Shown here: piece after piece, positions 5,955-8,525 of the stretch
Numbering within the stretch: position 1 is the stretch's first letter
Layout of the letters: every line of letters starts with the position of its first letter
From: Myxococcota bacterium
GTDB lineage: Bacteria > Myxococcota_A > UBA9160 > PR03
Assembly (NCBI GenBank): GCA_025453505.1
Contig: JALOQG010000110.1
Location: 1 to 8,525, forward strand
Direction: 5' to 3'
Length of the DNA: 8,525 nucleotides
Notes under the pieces: model-generated
The model's input: only the letters and a program-made list of their open reading frames with translations
Told to the model about the DNA's origin: nothing
Database searches by the model: none
Made by a program: the position numbers and the translations under genes

Positions 5955-7982
5955 TTGGCGATCTCGGATCGCGCCGAGGCGGAACGCCGCATCGATTGGC
6001 TCGTCGCCGAGTTGAAACGCCACGACATCCTCTATTACCTGCGCGACCGCCCCGAGTTGAGCGACGCCGCCTACGACCGCCTGCGCCGCGAACTCGAGGA
6101 AGTCGAGGCCCGCTGGCCCGACCTGGTGCGCGCCGACTCGCCGACGCAGCGAGTAGGTGCCCCGATCGGAGGAGCGAGTTTCGCGCCGGTCGAGCATCGC
6201 GTCCCGATGTTGTCCCTCGACAATGCCATGAGCGAAGCGGAGCTCCGGGCCTTCGACGAGCGCGTTCGGCGCCTCCTCGATACGACGGCGCCCGTGGAGT
6301 ACGTCGGAGAACTCAAACTGGACGGCGCCGCGGTGGAGCTGATCTACGAAGCGGGTCGTCTCGAAGTCGGATCGACCCGAGGGGACGGGCGCGTCGGCGA
6401 AGACGTCACGGCCAACCTGCGGGCCGTCCTCACCATACCCGAGCGGCTGGCCGCTGGGCAGCCTCCCGCGCTCGCCTCGATTCGCGGCGAGGTGGTGATC
6501 CCCCTCCAGGCGTTCGCGCGCCTGAACCGGCTCCGGGAGGCGCGCGGCGAGGAGCCGTTCGTGAACCCGCGCAACGCGGCCGCCGGCTCGCTGCGGCAGC
6601 GCGAGGAGGTGGATCTCGAGCGCCTGCGCTCGCTCGAGTTCCGCGCCTACGCGATCGCCGAGGGCCTCCCCGCCGAGGCCGCGACGCAGGCCGACGCCCT
6701 CGCCTGCCTGCGCGAGTGGGGCTTCGCCGTGAGCGACGCGGCCCGCGTGTGCCGCGACGTGGACGACGCGCTCGCGTTCCACGCCGCCGCGCTCGCGACG
6801 CGCGATCGCCTCCCGATCGAGGTCGACGGGACCGTCTTCAAGCTGAACCGCTTCGACCAGCAGCGCGACGTCGGCACGCTGCCGCGCTCGCCGCGCTGGG
6901 CGATCGCCTTCAAGTTTCCGCCGCAGCAGGAACACACGGTGGTCGAGGCGATCGAGGTCAACGTCGGGCGCACGGGCGCACTGACGCCCGTCGCCAAGCT
7001 GCGCCCGGTCTTCGTCGGCGGCGTCACCGTCTCGAACGCGTCGCTGCACAACCAGGACGAGGTCGAACGCAAGGACGTGCGCGTCGGCGACACCGTCGTG
7101 GTACAGCGTGCGGGCGACGTGATCCCGCAGGTCGTGCGCGTGGTCCCCGCGCTGCGCCCGCAGGGAGCGAAACCGTGGCGGATGCCGAGCCGTTGCCCGG
7201 TGTGCCGCGCCGAAGCGGTGCGCCTCGAAGGCGAGGCCGTCACGCGTTGCCCGAACCTCGACTGCCCGGCGCAGCTCGCCAACAACGTGCGCCACTTCGC
7301 GAGCCGCGGTGCGCTCGACATCGAGGGACTCGGCGAGAAGCTCGTCGAACAGCTCGTCGCGCAGGGGCTGGTGAAGCGCGTGTCCGACGTCTTCCGCCTC
7401 GACGCGGAAACGCTGACGGGCCTCGATCGCATGGGAGCGAAGTCCGCGGCGAACCGGATCGCGGCGCTCGAGCGCGCCCGGCAGACGACGCTCGCCCGCT
7501 TCCTGATCGCGCTCGGCATCCGTCACGTCGGCGCGGGCGTCGCCGAGCTGCTCGCCGATCACTACGCCGGCGATCTCGACGCGTTGATGAACGCTCCGCG
7601 CGAGGAGATCGAAGCGATTCCCGGGGTCGGCCCGACGATCGCGGAGAGCCTCGTGCGCTCCTTCGCCGATCCCCGCAACCGTCGCGAGATCGAAGAGCTG
7701 CGCGCGCTCGGCGTGCGCTGGCCGAAGGGCGAGCGACGCGTCGCGCGCGAGGGTCCGCTGCTCGGCAAGACCTTCGTCCTGACCGGCACCCTGCCCGGCC
7801 TAGGCCGCGACGAGGCGAAGCGCCGCATCGAGGACGCGGGCGGCAAGGTGACGGCGTCGGTGTCGAAGAAGACGAGCTATGTGGTCGCGGGCGCCGACCC
7901 GGGATCGAAGCTCGCGAAGGCCGAGGAACTCGGCGTGGCGGTGCTCGACCAGGCGGGACTCGAGGCCCTGCTCGGCGACTGA
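5955..7982 (+). CDS. ligA: NAD+-dependent DNA ligase LigA
   Basis: Seals 3'-OH/5'-phosphate nicks using NAD+, in replication (Okazaki joining) and repair. 675 residues, the normal length. Domain Ia has YYL..RPELSDAAYD (27-41). The nucleotidyltransferase domain has catalytic K121 in ELKLDG, RGEV with E179, DGTVFK with K296 and AIAFKF with K320, each six residues on from E. coli K115, E173, K290 and K314. An OB fold follows, then a Cys4 zinc finger (C414, C417, C432, C437), helix-hairpin-helix repeats (about 475-585, including IPGVGPTIAE) and a C-terminal BRCT domain (about 597-675). Every key residue is present. The TTG start is chosen for its Shine-Dalgarno and because domain Ia begins right after it; an ATG at 5832 would add 41 Arg/Pro-rich residues unlike any ligase. 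Monocistronic here, and convergent with the ABC gene remnant 28 bp downstream. Confidence 0.97.
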   Translation: MAISDRAEAERRIDWLVAELKRHDILYYLRDRPELSDAAYDRLRRELEEVEARWPDLVRADSPTQRVGAPIGGASFAPVEHRVPMLSLDNAMSEAELRAFDERVRRLLDTTAPVEYVGELKLDGAAVELIYEAGRLEVGSTRGDGRVGEDVTANLRAVLTIPERLAAGQPPALASIRGEVVIPLQAFARLNRLREARGEEPFVNPRNAAAGSLRQREEVDLERLRSLEFRAYAIAEGLPAEAATQADALACLREWGFAVSDAARVCRDVDDALAFHAAALATRDRLPIEVDGTVFKLNRFDQQRDVGTLPRSPRWAIAFKFPPQQEHTVVEAIEVNVGRTGALTPVAKLRPVFVGGVTVSNASLHNQDEVERKDVRVGDTVVVQRAGDVIPQVVRVVPALRPQGAKPWRMPSRCPVCRAEAVRLEGEAVTRCPNLDCPAQLANNVRHFASRGALDIEGLGEKLVEQLVAQGLVKRVSDVFRLDAETLTGLDRMGAKSAANRIAALERARQTTLARFLIALGIRHVGAGVAELLADHYAGDLDALMNAPREEIEAIPGVGPTIAESLVRSFADPRNRREIEELRALGVRWPKGERRVAREGPLLGKTFVLTGTLPGLGRDEAKRRIEDAGGKVTASVSKKTSYVVAGADPGSKLAKAEELGVAVLDQAGLEALLGD

Positions 7983-8010
7983 GAGCAGCGGGCCGCGACG
8001 CGCGCTCGCG

Positions 8011-8525
<515 letters not shown>

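Noticed and set aside
5775..7562. Long minus-strand frame opposite ligA
   Set aside because: Antisense shadow with no motifs; its start lies inside a well-conserved ligA region.
7994..8010. CGCGA...TCGCG inverted repeat between ligA and the ABC remnant as a terminator
   Set aside because: Only five pairs with a 7-nt loop and no T-tract in DNA full of CGCG; too likely by chance.

Overview
This is a very GC-rich window (by eye around 70% or more, with GCG/CGC-dominated codons) from a bacterial chromosome. It carries ordinary housekeeping and regulatory genes, no phage or transposon genes and no RNA genes. The gene content is an NtrC-type sigma-54 activator with a soluble PAS kinase, an exopolysaccharide-type heparinase II/III protein, class I mannose-6-phosphate isomerase and NAD+-dependent DNA ligase. 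With the base composition, this fits a myxobacterial or other 'deltaproteobacterial' lineage (Myxococcota, Binatota or similar). That placement is inference only.

Layout. On the minus strand, 1-613 is the N-terminal half of mannose-6-phosphate isomerase (manA), running off the left edge. A compact 84-bp divergent promoter region (614-697) has overlapping, oppositely oriented -10 boxes. It leads on the plus strand to a heparinase II/III-family protein (698-2509), followed 29 bp later by a double-ACT-domain, GcvR-like regulatory protein (2539-3078). That pair meets, tail to tail and only 4 bp apart, a minus-strand two-component operon: a cytoplasmic PAS histidine kinase (4540-5778), then a sigma-54-dependent response regulator (3083-4540). 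The regulator's GTG start overlaps the kinase stop by one base. The kinase is divergent, across 176 bp (5779-5954), from ligA on the plus strand. ligA most likely starts at a TTG codon at 5955, behind a strong Shine-Dalgarno sequence. Convergent with ligA at the right edge is the ATPase end of an ABC exporter (8011-8525, minus). It has lost its Walker B/D-loop segment and changes frame at about 8161-8166, so it is a pseudogene or an assembly defect.

How the genes fit together. manA interconverts fructose-6-P and mannose-6-P and feeds GDP-mannose synthesis. Its head-to-head pairing with a heparinase-like protein of the type often seen in capsule/EPS loci suggests a surface-polysaccharide theme on the left. 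The kinase and regulator form a self-contained phosphorelay acting on sigma-54 promoters; no convincing -24/-12 site was found in the window, so its targets are probably elsewhere. ligA is a housekeeping replication/repair gene.

I found no evidence of an undescribed multi-gene system. The items most worth checking are the ABC ATPase missing Walker B, the bidirectional promoter with a duplicated start region, and the pair of stop codons forming a hairpin at 3073-3088.
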